From positions 129,991,089-130,055,088 of the forward strand of contig NC_134364.1 in NCBI RefSeq assembly GCF_048569485.1: DNA of 64,000 nt. Reading direction: 5' to 3'. The notes under the pieces are model-generated. The model did not search any database, was not told the DNA's origin, and saw nothing but the letters and a program-made list of their open reading frames with translations. The stretch's first letter is position 1. Every line of letters begins with the position of its first letter. This document shows positions 1-12,371 of the stretch, piece after piece. The position numbers were made by a program, and so were the translations under genes. Origin of the DNA: Anomaloglossus baeobatrachus. Taxonomy: Eukaryota; Chordata; Amphibia; Anura; Aromobatidae.

Positions 1-2070
1 CCCCCCTGTACTCCCCCCCCATCACACACACAACCAGCCCCCCTGTACTCCCCCCCCATCACACACACAACCAGCCCCCCTGTACTCCCCCCCCATCACA
101 CACACAACCAGCCCCCCTGTACTCCCCCCCCCCCATCACACACACAACCAGCCCCCCTGTACTCCCCCCCCATCACACACACAACCAGCCCCCCTGTACT
201 CCCCCCCCCCCCATCACACACACAACCAGCCCCCCTGTACTCCCCCCCCCCCCCATCACACACACAACCAGCCCCCCTGTACTCCCCCCCCATCACACAC
301 ACAACCAGCCCCCCTGTACTCCCCCCCATCACACACACAACCAGCCCCCCTGTACTCCCCCCCCCATCACACACACAACCAGCCCCCCTGTACTCCCCCA
401 CCCCATCACACACACAACCAGCCCCCCTTTACTCCCCATCACACACACACAACCAGCCCCCCTGTACTCCTCCATCACACACACAACCAGCCCCCCTGTA
501 CCCCCCCCCCATCACACACACAACCAGCCCCCCTGTACTCCCCCCCCCATCACACACACAACCAGCCCCCCTGTACTCCCCATCACACACACACAACCAG
601 CCCCCCTGTACTCCTCCATCACACACACAACCAGCCCCCCTGTACTCCCCCCCCCCCATCACACACACAACCAGCCCCCCTGTACTCCCCCACCCCATCA
701 CACACAACCAGCCCCCCTGTACTCCCCATCACACACACACAACCAGCCCCCCTGTACGCCTCCATCACACACACAACCAGCCCCCCTGTACTCCCCCCCA
801 TCACACACACAACCAGCCCCCCTGTACTCCCCCCCCATCACACACACAACCAGCCCCCCTGTACTCCCCCCCCATCACACACACAACCAGCCCCCCTGTA
901 CTCCCTCCCCATCACACACAACCAGCCCCCCTGTACCCCCCCCCATCACACACACAACCAGCCCCCCTGTACTCCCCCCCCCCATCACACACACAACCAG
1001 CCCCCCTGTACTCCCCATCACACACACACAACCAGCCCCCCTGTACTCCCCCATCACACACACACAACCAGCCCCCCTGTACTCCCCCACCCCATCGCAC
1101 ACACAACCAGCCCCCCTGTACTCCCCATCACACACACACAACCAGCCCCCCTGTACTCCTCCATCACACACACAACCAGCCCCCCTGTACTCCCCCCCCC
1201 ATCACACACACAACCAGCCCCCCTGTACTCCCCCACCCCATCACACACACAACCAGCCCCCCTGTACTCCCCATCACACACACACAACCAGCCCCCCTGT
1301 ACTCCCCATCACACACACACAACCAGCCCCCCTGTACTCCTCCATCACACACACAACCAGCCCCCCTGTACTCCCCATCACACACACACAACCAGCCCCC
1401 CTGTACTCCACATCACACACACACAACCAGCCCCCCCTGTACTCCCCCCCATCACACACACAACCAGCCCCCCTGTACTCCCCCCATCACACACACAACC
1501 AGCCCCCCTATACTCCCCATCACACACACACAACCAGCCCCCCTGTACTCCTCCCTCCATCACACACACAACCAGCCCCCCTGTACTCCCCCCCATCACA
1601 CACACAACCAGCCCCCCTGTACTCCCCCCCATCACACACACAACCAGCCCCCCTGTACTCCCCCCCCATCACACACACAACCAGCCCCCCTGTACTCCCC
1701 CCATCACACACACAACCAGCCCCCCTGTACTCCCCCCATCACACACAACCAGCCCCCCTGTACTCCCCCCATCACACACACAACCATCCCCCCTGTACTC
1801 CCCATCACACACACAACCATCCCCCCTGTACTCCCCATCACACACACACAACCAGCCCCCCTGTACTCCCCCCATCACACACACACAACCAGCCCCCCTG
1901 TACTCCTCCATCACACACACAACCAGCCCCCCTGTACTCCCCATCACACACACACAACCAGCCCCCCTGTACTCCCCCCATCACACACACACAACCAGCC
2001 CCCCTGTACTCCCCCCCCATCACACACACAACCAGCCCCCCTGTACTCCCCCCATCACACACACAACCAT
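1..2070. repeat. C-rich minisatellite A, unit about 36-41 bp
   Basis: A tandem array of roughly 54 units runs from the window edge, so its true start is not seen. Each unit has a C run of variable length, then a CA-rich block (ATCACACACACAACCAG) and CCCCCCTGTACT. Unit length varies mainly through the C run (about 4 to 14) and the CA count. Long minus-strand frames across it (GGLVVCVM-like) are repeat artefacts. Confidence 0.95.
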
Positions 2071-2080
2071 CCCCCTCCCC

Positions 2081-2225
2081 ACTGTGAGGACAGTGCCCTC
2101 AATGGATAACGGCCAGAGTGAGGGCAGCGCCCCTATAGATAACGCACCCATGTGAGGACACTGCCCCCTATAGATAACACCCCGGAGGGAAGACATCGCC
2201 CCCTATAGATAACAGCCGCATCTCT
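2081..2225. repeat. short degenerate tandem repeat
   Basis: Three to four imperfect units of about 45 bp share the core CCCTATAGATAAC and the flanking words GTGAGGACA or GTGAGGGCA. They lie between minisatellite A and the CpG-rich promoter region. No gene is seen here. Confidence 0.6.
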
Positions 2226-2399
2226 GTCAGGGACCAGTCGGCTCCTCGCTCTGAGGTGAACGTTCTCTTTCCCGCCAGAAGCGTAACAGAACACGTGACC
2301 AGTGACCACTGCTCCTGATCTCACTGTGCGGGGACTACAAGCCCCAGCATGCTCTGGGTGAGTGCACAGGACATTTTCTTTGGTCAGTCCTTTCGATGA

Positions 2400-2900
2400 G
2401 GTGACGTCATACCAAGGCGGGGTTTCGCTACTCTATTACTTCTCAACTGGCCTTGAATGTTGTGACACAAGACATACACCCTTTTTGCGCGCCTAACAGC
2501 TTTAGCCAATCATATTACTGTTACTAAGCAAAAGTTGGAGAGTTATCCAATGAAAACTCTCGGTTCCCTAGTTTCCGGGTAAGTTTTGTCCCGGGAGCCA
2601 ATTGTATTTTTAGCCTGAGAAAAGAGACGCGTCGGCATCAGCCAATCAGAAAAAAGGATTTGGCGGAGGCTCCCGTAGCGGCGGTAGGTTGATTCCCGGG
2701 ATTTTCTCCTGTGTCCGTTGGGTCATTATGTCCCGGACCCCAGTGATGTCTCACACGGGCAAGCCATTTTCTCATGTCCACCGGGCAGCGGGTGTCCCCG
2801 GCTTAGGCTATCGTATCGCGATAGGCGGTTGTCACGAGTGGGCGGAGACACGTGGGGTGCGAAATAGCTGAGGATGAGGTCATCGTGTATTATTACCCCG
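2400..2900 (+). promoter_or_regulatory. CCAAT-rich CpG promoter region, probably RFX5
   Basis: The stretch is rich in CpG and carries four forward CCAAT motifs at 2506, 2547, 2598 and 2642, about 40-50 bp apart, followed by GC-rich sequence with short CpG words. This is typical of a TATA-less NF-Y-type housekeeping promoter. RFX5 is the next + strand gene and its first coding exon begins with a splice acceptor, so an untranslated first exon must lie upstream. This is the only promoter-like stretch in the preceding 12 kb. The exact start site and exon 1 are not defined. It could also serve an unseen minus-strand gene to the left. Confidence 0.5.
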
Positions 2901-2921
2901 CCCAAAGCCGGGAGGAGGCAA

Positions 2922-4510
2922 ATAGAGAGGGGATCAAAGACCCCCACACCGGGGGCCGAGAGGAGCATAGACCCCCCCACACCGGGGACAGGGGAGCATA
3001 GAGCCCCCCCCCCCCACACACACACACACATTCACCGGGGGTCGAGGGGAGCATAGACCCCCCACACACACACACACCGGGGGCCGAGGGGAGCATATAC
3101 CCCCCACACACACACCGGGGGCCGAGGGGAGCATAGACCCCCCCCCCACACACACACCGGGGGCCGAGGGGAGCATATACCCCCCACACACACACCGGTG
3201 ACAGAGGGGAGCATAGACCCCCCAACACCGGGGGCCGAGGGGAGCATAGACCCCACACACACGGGGGGCCGAGGGGAGCATAGACCCCCCCCCCCCACAC
3301 ACACCGGGGGCCGAGGGGAGCATAGACCCCCCCCCCACACACACCGGGGGCCGAGGGGAGCATAGACCCCCCCCACACACACCGGGGACAGAGGGGAGAA
3401 TAGACCCCCCCACACAGGGGGCCGAGGGGAGAATAGACCCCCCCACACAGGGGGCCGAGGGGAGAATAGACCCCCCCACACACACCGGGGACAGAGGGGA
3501 GCATAGACCCCCCCACACCGGGGGCCGAGGGGAGCATAGACCCCCCCTACACACACACACCGGGGGCCGAGGGGAGAATAGACCCCACACACACACACAC
3601 CGGGGGCCGAGGGGAGCATAGACCCCCCCCCCCACATACCAGGGGCTGAGGGGAGCATAGACCCCCCCCACACACACCGGGGGCCGAGGAGAGCATAGAC
3701 CCCGCCACACCCCTGGGGCCGAGGGGAGCATAGATCCCCTCACACTGGGGACAGAGGGGAGACTTGACCCTCCCCCACACACACACACACAGGGGACAGA
3801 GGGGAGCATAGATTCCCCCCCACACACAGGGGACAGAGGGGAGAATAGACACCCCCCCCATACACTGGGAACAGAGGGGAGAATAGACACCACCCCCCAC
3901 CCCACCGGGGACAGAGGGGAGAATAGATACCCTCCCACATACACACTGGGGACTGAGGGGAGAATAGACCCCCCCACACACACTGGGAACAGAGGGGAGA
4001 ATAGCTCCCCCCCACCGGGAACAGAGGGGAGAATAGCCCCCCCACACCGGGGACAGAGGGGAGAATAGACACCCCCCCCCTACACACACACACACACTGG
4101 GGACAGAGGGGAGAATAGACACCCCACCCCTTACACACACACACACTGGGGACAGAGGGGAGAATAGACACCCCCCCCCCTTACACACACACACACTGGG
4201 GACAGAGGGGAGAATAGACACCCCCCCCGCACACACACAGCCTGGGGACAGAGGGGAGAAGAGACACCCCCCACCGGGAACAGAGGGGAGAATAGCCCCC
4301 ACACCGGGGACAGAGGGAAGAATTAAACCCCCCCCCCCCCCCCCGCACACACACACACACCGGGGACAAAGGGTAGAATAGATCCCCCCCACACTGGGGA
4401 CAGAGGGGAGAATAGACTCCCCACCGGGGACAGAGGGGACAATACACCCCCCCCACATAAGGGACAGAGGGGAGAATATAACCCCCCCCACACACACACA
4501 CTGGGTACTG
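2922..4510. repeat. C-rich minisatellite B, unit about 37-50 bp
   Basis: A tandem array alternates ACCGGGGGCCGAGGGGAGCA with TAGACCCCCC and a variable CA run. The left part is dominated by GGGGAGCATAG units and the part after about 3830 by GGGGAGAATAG units, so the array has two homogenised blocks. The long minus-strand PLGPRCVWGG-like frames are artefacts. It lies within the presumed RFX5 intron 1. Confidence 0.93.
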
Positions 4511-4541
4511 TAACTGGAGGATAGACCCTAAGGAAAATAGA

Positions 4542-4926
4542 GTGGAATGGAAAATGGAGTGGAATGGAAAATGGAGTGGCTGGCAGGGGAGCAGTATTTT
4601 ACCATTAATATGACAGCAGGTCTGGTATTCATATGAGCTAAGTGTGATAATGGGCAGCTGTTAGTGCATACTAATGCAGATTTTTGCTGGTATTTTACCA
4701 ATATAGGGATGTTGTAAACTGCTTTTGTAATGCTCTATACTTTGAGCTTGTTATTTGGCCTGCTAAAGATTCAGTAAATTTATTGTATATGCTTGGTTAT
4801 TGTGGGTTTAGTACGTGCTCCCCTTGCCTTGATTTTTAGTTAATGTTTGTGTCTATGTTTTTTAATATGCCATCAATAAAGGAACTTTTTAATAAGCTAT
4901 AGTTTTATTGGGATAATTTGGTTTAA
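4542..4926 (+). mobile_element. 385-bp candidate retroposed insertion with 15-bp target duplication
   Basis: The segment is bracketed by the same 15 bases (CCTAAGGAAAATAGA) at 4527-4541 and 4927-4941. It starts with two copies of a GAATGGAAAATGGAGTG word and carries AATAAAG near its right end, but has no clear poly(A). The target-duplication length and A-rich site fit L1-type retroposition of a SINE or a transcript fragment. I do not recognise the parent sequence. Confidence 0.55.
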
Positions 4927-4946
4927 CCTAAGGAAAATAGACCCTG

Positions 4947-5907
4947 GTGATTGTGTGGGATGTACTAGTGAATTGATTGCGGGGTGTACTGGTGATTATG
5001 CGGTACTGTAGGGTGTACTGGTGATTATGCGGTACTGTAGGGTGTACTGGTGATTATGCGGTACTGTAGGGTGTACTGGTGATTATGCGGTACTGTAGGG
5101 TGTACTGGTGATTATGCGGTACTGTAGGGTGTACTGGTGATTATGCGGTACTGTAAGGTGTACTGGTGATTATGCGGTACTGTAGGGTGTACTGGTGATT
5201 ATGCGGTACTGTAGGGTGTACTGGTGATTATGCGGTACTGTAGGGTGTACTGGTGATTATGCGGTACTGTAGGGTGTACTGGTGATTATGCGGTACTGTA
5301 GGGTGTACTGGTGATTATGCGGTACTGTAGGGTGTACTGGTGATTATGCGGTACTGTAGGGTGTACTGGTGATTATGCGGTACTGTAGGGTGTACTGGTG
5401 ATTATGCGGTACTGTAGGGTGTACTGGTGATTATGCGGTACTGTAGGGTGTACTGGTGATTATGCGGTACTGTAGGGTGTACTGGTGATTATGCGGTACT
5501 GTAGGGTGTACTGGTGATTATGCGGTACTGTAAGGTGTACTGGTGATTATGCGGTACTGTAGGGTGTACTGGTGATTATGCGGTACTGTAGGGTGTACTG
5601 GTGATTATGCGGTACTGTAGGGTGTACTGGTGATTATGCGGTACTGTAGGGTGTACTGGTGATTATGCGGTACTGTAGGGTGTACTGGTGATTATGCGGT
5701 ACTGTAAGGTGTACTGGTGATTATGCGGTACTGTAGGGTGTACTGGTGATTATGCGGTACTGTAGGGTGTACTGGTGATTATGCGGTACTGTAAGGTGTA
5801 CTGGTGATTATGCGGTACTGTAGGGTGTACTGGTGATTATGCGGTACTGTAGGGTGTACTGGTGATTATGCGGTACTGTAAGGTGTACTGGTGATTATGC
5901 GGTACTG
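4947..5907. repeat. minisatellite C, 29-bp unit
   Basis: About 31 nearly identical head-to-tail 29-bp units (GGGTGTACTGGTGATTATGC plus GGTACTGTA). The first units at 4947-4985 are degenerate. The only recurrent change is G to A in the GTAGGG junction of some units. Such homogeneity means recent amplification. The right edge abuts a truncated Tc1-type end. Confidence 0.97.
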
Positions 5908-6252
5908 ATAAGTATTTGATATACTGACAATTTTGCAAGTTTTCCCACCTAGAAAGAATGGAGAGGTTTGTAATTGTTCACTTCACCTGTGAGAGACAAA
6001 TCTAAAAAAATCCAGGAAAATCCCATTGTATGATTTAAATAATTTGCATTTTATTACATGAAAAAATACGTCTTTGATGCAATAGAAAAACAGAACTTAA
6101 TATTTGGTAGAAACCTTTGTTTGCAATTACAGAGGTCGGACGTTTCCTGTAGATTCGGTTTCTCAGTTGAAGTTACCTATGATAAAAATTTCAGCCCTCT
6201 CCATCCTTTGTAGGTGGGAATAGACAGTATCAAATACTTATTTTCCCCACTG
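5908..6252. mobile_element. Tc1/mariner-type deletion derivative
   Basis: The right end (ATACTTATTTTCCCCACTG, followed by TA) is the typical Tc1-type terminus of fish and frog genomes. The left end holds its inverted counterpart (ATAAGTATTTGATA) but has lost the outermost bases at the border with the 29-bp array. At 345 bp it has no transposase and is non-autonomous or internally deleted. Confidence 0.75.
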
Positions 6253-6545
6253 TATAATTTTAGATAGAAATAAAACAAACTTTGCATAAATCAATAGCAC
6301 AGATGACAAGTATAAAGTGTGTAACATATGTCATTAGATAGCTTTACTGTGAATGTCCAATCTCAGGCTTTTCTTAGGTCCAGCTCACTAATTGTTTCCC
6401 ATCAGATGCTTCAGTCTATGAAGAGGGGAGAAGGGACTGATAACAGAGCGAATAACTTCTATACCTATACAAGTCCTCACATAAGTCCTCATCAATCCTG
6501 TTGCTGTATTTTCCTGTATATTGTATGTATATTGTATAGAAGTTA
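6253..6545. other. unassigned intronic sequence
   Basis: An AT-rich stretch between the two Tc1-type elements. I see no gene, repeat structure or conserved motif in it. Confidence 0.5.
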
Positions 6546-8166
<1,621 letters not shown>

Positions 8167-8481
8167 TATCCTGCCAAAAGTACATGAGCTCAAAGAAAAA
8201 AAAAAACAAGCATCAAGCATACAGAGAGGAGATACAAGAAGCAAAAAAAGTTGTGTTCCAGCTCACCTGTGTAGGAGACGCCAACTTTGGACCGTGCAAG
8301 GATTGAAAAAGTCGGCAAAACCAGGTCAGGGAAACATGAGGAAATCCAGTAGCTTGATCCAAGAATTTTTAAAAATTATATTTTTTTATTTTAGTATAAT
8401 TAAAAAGTCCATAAAGTCACATGGAGTGCTAAATCAGATAGAGGACGTGTTTCGAACGTCTAGTTCTTATTCAGTCTCTAA

Positions 8482-9238
8482 AGGTGGCTTTACACACTGC
8501 AACATCGCAAACGACATCGCTGTAACGTCACCGGTTTTGTGATGTTATAGCGACCTCCCCAGCGACATTGCAGTGTGTGAAACACATCAGCGACCTGGCC
8601 CCTGCTGTGAAGTTGCTGATCGCTACAAATCGTTCAGGACCATTCTTTGGTCCTTTGTTTCCCGCTGTGCAGCATGATCGCTAGAAAGTCTCAGTGTGTA
8701 AAGGGGACTTAAATGTGCAGGCAGCAGGAGCCGGCTTCTGCGGACACTGGTAACCACGGTAAACATCGGGTAACCAAGAAGCCCTGTCCTTGGTTACCCA
8801 ATATTTACCTTCGTTACCAGCCTCCGCCGCTCTCACTGTCAGTGCCGGCTCCTGCTCCTTGCACGTGTAGCAGAGCACACATCGGGTAATTAACCCCATG
8901 TGTGCTGTAACTAGGAGAGCAGGGAGCCAGCGCTAAGCAGTGTGCGCTGCTCTCTGCACGTGTAGCTGCGTGCGCTGGTAACCAAGATAAATATTTACCT
9001 TAGTTACCAAGCGCAGCATCGCTTCAGTGCGTCGCTGCTGGCTGGGGGCTGGTGACAGCTCACCAGCAACCCATGTAGCGATGCTCCAGCGATCCCTACC
9101 AGGTCAGGTTGCTGGTGGGATCGCTGGAGCGTCTGACTGTGTGACCTCTCACCAGCGACCTCCTAGCAACTTACCAGCGATCCCTATCAGGTTGTATCGT
9201 TGGGATCGCTGGTAAGTTGTTTAGTGTAAAGGGGCCTT
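8482..9238. mobile_element. compound MITE insertion in left arm
   Basis: Begins AGGTGGCTTTACACACTGCA and ends TAGTGTAAAGGGGCCTT, inverted termini of a common CTTTACACACTG-type MITE. A second inward terminus at about 8710 (GTGTGTAAAGGGGACTT) suggests two related copies joined or nested. It interrupts the left arm of the inverted-repeat element and is absent at the matching site in the right arm. The family looks hAT-like but I cannot confirm it. Confidence 0.6.
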
Positions 9239-9446
9239 AATACTGAGGACTAAGGCAGTTTAAAAACATGACTCCGATAAGACATTGGCTCAGAAAGGAA
9301 GGGGGAGGAGAACAGCTCGTGTGTGATAATGAATTAGAATTCTGAACAAAAGTCACACTAATGCGTACATGGTTTACAAAAGGAACAAAGAGTAGCTGAA
9401 AAGATACTATACAGATAGAACAAAGAAAAACATGTAAATGCATGTT

Positions 9447-10371
9447 AAGGCCCCTTTACACACTGAGACTTTCTAGCAATCCCACCAGCGATCCCAACCT
9501 GGCCGGGATCGCTACAAAGTCTCTAGTGAGCTGTCAAACAGGCAGACCTGGCCAACGACGCAACAGCGATCCGGACCTGCAGAACGACCTAGCTAGTCAT
9601 TGGGGACGTTGTCAGACGTAAAACAGACATCTGTGAAAACCACCGTGAAAACTGTCGGCAGACAGCAGACAGAGTAGCGCGATGAGAATGAACTCGGGTG
9701 AACTTCACCCGACTTCATTTTCATGCCGCGGCTCTGTCTGTGTGCCGTGTACTGATTAGCGGTCACCTGTGAAGGATTCACCGGTGACCGCTAATCCCCC
9801 GAGTGACTGAAGTGTCCCCCTCGCTCATACTCACCGATCCCCGGCGCTGCACGGTGTTCACACTGCTCCGGCGGCTTTTTCTAATTTGAAAAAGCCGGCC
9901 GCTCATTAAACAATCTCGTATTCCCTGCTTTCCCCGCCCACCGGCGCCTATGATTGGTTGCAGTGAGACACGCCCCCACGCTGAGTGACAGGTGTCTCAC
10001 TGCACCCAATCACAGCAGCCGGTGGGCGTGTCACTATGGAGTATAGAAATAAATAACTATATGCACATATGAGAAATTAAAATGCTCTCAGGAAACAGTG
10101 GACTGAAGGAGGCTGCTGCCCAGAACTGCACGCCCCCACATATGTGCACCAATTTTGATGCGTCATTGCGATCATTGGACACCGCCATATATGCACGGAC
10201 CTCGGCTGGCACATGCATGTGTTATCGCAGTAAAAAAGTAAAATTGTTTTCTGGAAACAGGAGATTGAATTTTATATTCCAGAATTTGTGTGCGCATTTA
10301 TTTGGAATTTTACCTTTTTTGTGAACTTAGTTATGTGTACTTATAAAATAAGTTCCAAGTCAGTATATATA
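9447..10371. mobile_element. central MITE and repeat sequence of the inverted-repeat element
   Basis: Starts AAGGCCCCTTTACACACTGA, the same terminus type as the left-arm insertion. It continues into a GC-rich stretch (9830-10035) with TGATTGGTTGCAGTGAGACA, an amphibian interspersed-repeat motif that also appears near 17.2 kb. No matching right-hand terminus was identified, so the copy may be truncated. No coding capacity. Confidence 0.5.
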
Positions 10372-10563
10372 ACATGCATTTACATGTTTTTCTTTGTTCT
10401 ATCTGTATAGTATCTTTTCAGCTACTCTTTGTTCCTTTTGTAAACCATGTACGCATTAGTGTGACTTCTGTTCAGAATTCTAATTTATTATCACCCATGA
10501 GCTGATCTCCTCCCCCTTCCTTTCTGAGCCAATGTCTTATCGGAGTCATGTTTTTAAACTGCC

Positions 10564-10735
10564 TAAAGACCCTGTCACACACAGAGATAAATCTGCGGCA
10601 GATCTGTGGTTGCAGTGAAATTGGGGACAATCAGTGGCAGGTTTGTGGCTGTGTACAAATGGAACAATATGTCCATGATTTCACTGCAACCACAGATCTG
10701 CCAAAGATTTATCTCTGTGTGTGACGGGGCCTTTA
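10564..10735. mobile_element. short palindromic MITE in right arm
   Basis: Termini AAGACCCTGTCACACACAGA and its complement near GTGTGTGACGGGGCCTTTA enclose an imperfect palindrome (GATAAATCT...AGATTTATC) of about 170 bp. It interrupts the right arm of the larger inverted-repeat element. Confidence 0.7.
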
Positions 10736-10750
10736 GTCCTAAGTATTGTT

Positions 10751-10791
10751 AGAGACTGAATAAGAACTAGACGTTCGAAACGCGTCCTCTG
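10751..10791 (+). ncRNA. relict hammerhead-ribozyme-like motif in the inverted-repeat element
   Basis: AGAG and CTCT could form stem I, GAAC-TAGAC-GTTC is a clear four-base-pair stem II, and CGAAACGCGTC gives GAAA, a minimal stem III and the GUC cleavage triplet. The core reads CTGAATA instead of CTGANGA, so the catalytic G8 position is changed. The same motif is mirrored on the minus strand at 8448-8474. Confidence 0.45.
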
Positions 10792-11017
10792 TCTGATTTA
10801 GCACTCCATGTGACTTTATGGACTTTTTAATTATACTTCAATAAAAAAATATAATTTTTAAAAATTCTTGGATCAAGCTGCTGGATTTCCTCATGTTTCC
10901 CTGAGAGAGGACATACAGTATACTGGACTATTGATGTGTGCACAGTTTATTGAAAGTTTAAATCTGCTTTAATTAAGTAATGACCTTAATCTTGTTCTCC
11001 TGTTCACTCCAGCAATT

Positions 11018-11680
11018 CTGAGAGGAGTGCGGCCTTCTTTCTTTCTGAGAGGAGTGCGGCCTTCTTTCTTTCTGAGAGGAGTGCGGCCTTCCTTCTTTCT
11101 GAGAGGAGTGCGGCCTTCCTTCTTTCTGAGAGGAGTGCGGCCTTCCTTCTTTCTGAGAGGAGTGCGGCCTTCTTTCTTTCTGAGAGGAGTGCGGCCTTCT
11201 TTCTTTCTGAGAGGAGTGCGGCCTTCTTTCTTTCTGAGAGGAGTGCGGCCTTCTTTCTTTCTGAGAGGAGTGCGGCCTTCTTTCTTTCTGAGAGGAGTGC
11301 GGCCTTCTTTCTTTCTGAGAGGAGTGCGGCCTTCTTTCTTTCTGAGAGGAGTGCGGCCTTCTTTCTTTCTGAGAGGAGTGCGGCCTTCCTTCTTTCTGTG
11401 ATGAGTGCGGCCTTCCTTCTTTCTGTGATGAGTGCGGCCTTCCTTCTTTCTGTGATGAGTGCGGCCTTCCTTCTTTCTGTGATGAGTGCGGCCTTCCTTC
11501 TTTCTGTGATGAGTGCGGCCTTCCTTCTTTCTGTGATGAGTGCGGCCTTCCTTCTTTCTGTGATGAGTGCGGCCTTCCTTCTTTCTGTGATGAGTGCGGC
11601 CTTCCTTCTTTCTGAGATGAGTGCGGCCTTCCTTCTTTCTGAGATGAGTGCGGCCTTCCATCTTTCTGAGTGTGGTTACT
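11018..11680. repeat. minisatellite D, 27-bp unit
   Basis: About 24 units of 27 bp (GAGTGCGGCCTTCTTTCTTT plus CTGAGAG or variant). The first block uses CTGAGAGGAG, the second (11395-11600) CTGTGATGAG, and the last units CTGAGATGAG. Because 27 is a multiple of three, reading frames stay open on both strands (RPSFFLRGV, EGRTPLRKK). They have no start context or homology and should not be called genes. Confidence 0.96.
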
Positions 11681-11766
11681 TTTTACCCTCGCCTGTAGAG
11701 GAGGAGCTTCACTGGTGCTAAAGTGCAGCACAGACTTATCTCAGCTGAGACAAGGCCTAGATCCTC

Positions 11767-12090
11767 AGGCTACATACATTCACACACAGCGTTTTTGCGG
11801 ATCCATTTTTTGCAGTGACTCTGGCCATCCCAGCAAAGACAATGGGTTTCAAGATACGATATTCAGACATCGTTTTGTGAGGATCCGTTTTTGGGCTCAA
11901 AAACAGATCCTCACAAAGAATGAGCAGTCAGTTTGTGGCATTTTTCTAATCTGCTTTTCCTATTGAAAACATTATCTATGAGCTCAGAAACCTTTCAGAT
12001 GATGCGGTTTATAAAAAGCTGATCTGCTTTTGCACCTGAAAAACGTATCCTCAAAAAACGCAGCAAAAACTCTGAGTGTGAATGTAGCCT
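11767..12090. mobile_element. MITE with AGGCTACAT-type inverted ends
   Basis: The left end AGGCTACATACATTCACAC is mirrored at the right end by GAGTGTGAATGTAGCCT. The interior is AT-rich with short inverted repeats around GGATCCGTTTTT. It resembles the Harbinger-like MITEs at 36989-37351, but no clean TTA duplication is visible. Non-coding, about 324 bp. Confidence 0.65.
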
Positions 12091-12371
12091 TAGATCAGGA
12101 ATAGAACAGACATTTATAGGACATTTCAGAACTTTCCCAAATTCCCATGACAAAATATTCAGCACATTCTGCATTAAACTCCTGTCCCCAATTTATTATA
12201 TATTTAGGAGTCGGTCCATTTCATACCGACTCCAACTCCACGACTTTGACTCCACAGCCCTGGTGACTGATGCAGTAAATGAAGGATGTGCGCTATTTGC
12301 TGCTTGTGAGTGTTGTTGTCTGTGTGCAATGACCACTCTCTTGTGTCCGCAGGTCCTGCACACAGGAGGGA
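12091..12371. other. RFX5 intron 1 end and 5' UTR of the first coding exon
   Basis: Contains a short repeat fragment at about 12208-12260 (GAGTCGGTCCATTTCATACC), a motif seen in many vertebrate repeats. The splice acceptor TGTGTCCGCAG lies at about 12341-12351, followed by about 20 bases of 5' UTR before the RFX5 start codon. Confidence 0.55.

Larger units (their letters stand above)
8326..10904. mobile_element. large inverted-repeat element, probably Penelope-related, with nested MITEs
   Basis: The left arm (8326-8480 plus 9239-9446) is the reverse complement of the right arm (10372-10564 plus 10735-10904), so the outer 350 bp or so form a head-to-head dimer. Outer ends read TCAGGGAAACATGAGGAAAT and its complement. 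Each arm contains a word (CTGAATAAGAACTAGACGTT then CGAAAC) that resembles a decayed minimal hammerhead ribozyme, as found in Penelope-like terminal repeats, and the right arm has a downstream AATAAA. No protein is encoded. MITEs have entered both arms and the centre. Confidence 0.6.

Noticed and set aside
1-2070. CRISPR-like array
   Set aside because: The units are directly adjacent with no unique spacers, and the DNA is vertebrate.
10969-11731. Two overlapping 230- and 252-codon frames in the 27-bp array
   Set aside because: The 27-bp unit keeps all frames open; the products (EGRTPLRKK, GRPHSSQKE) are repeat translations.
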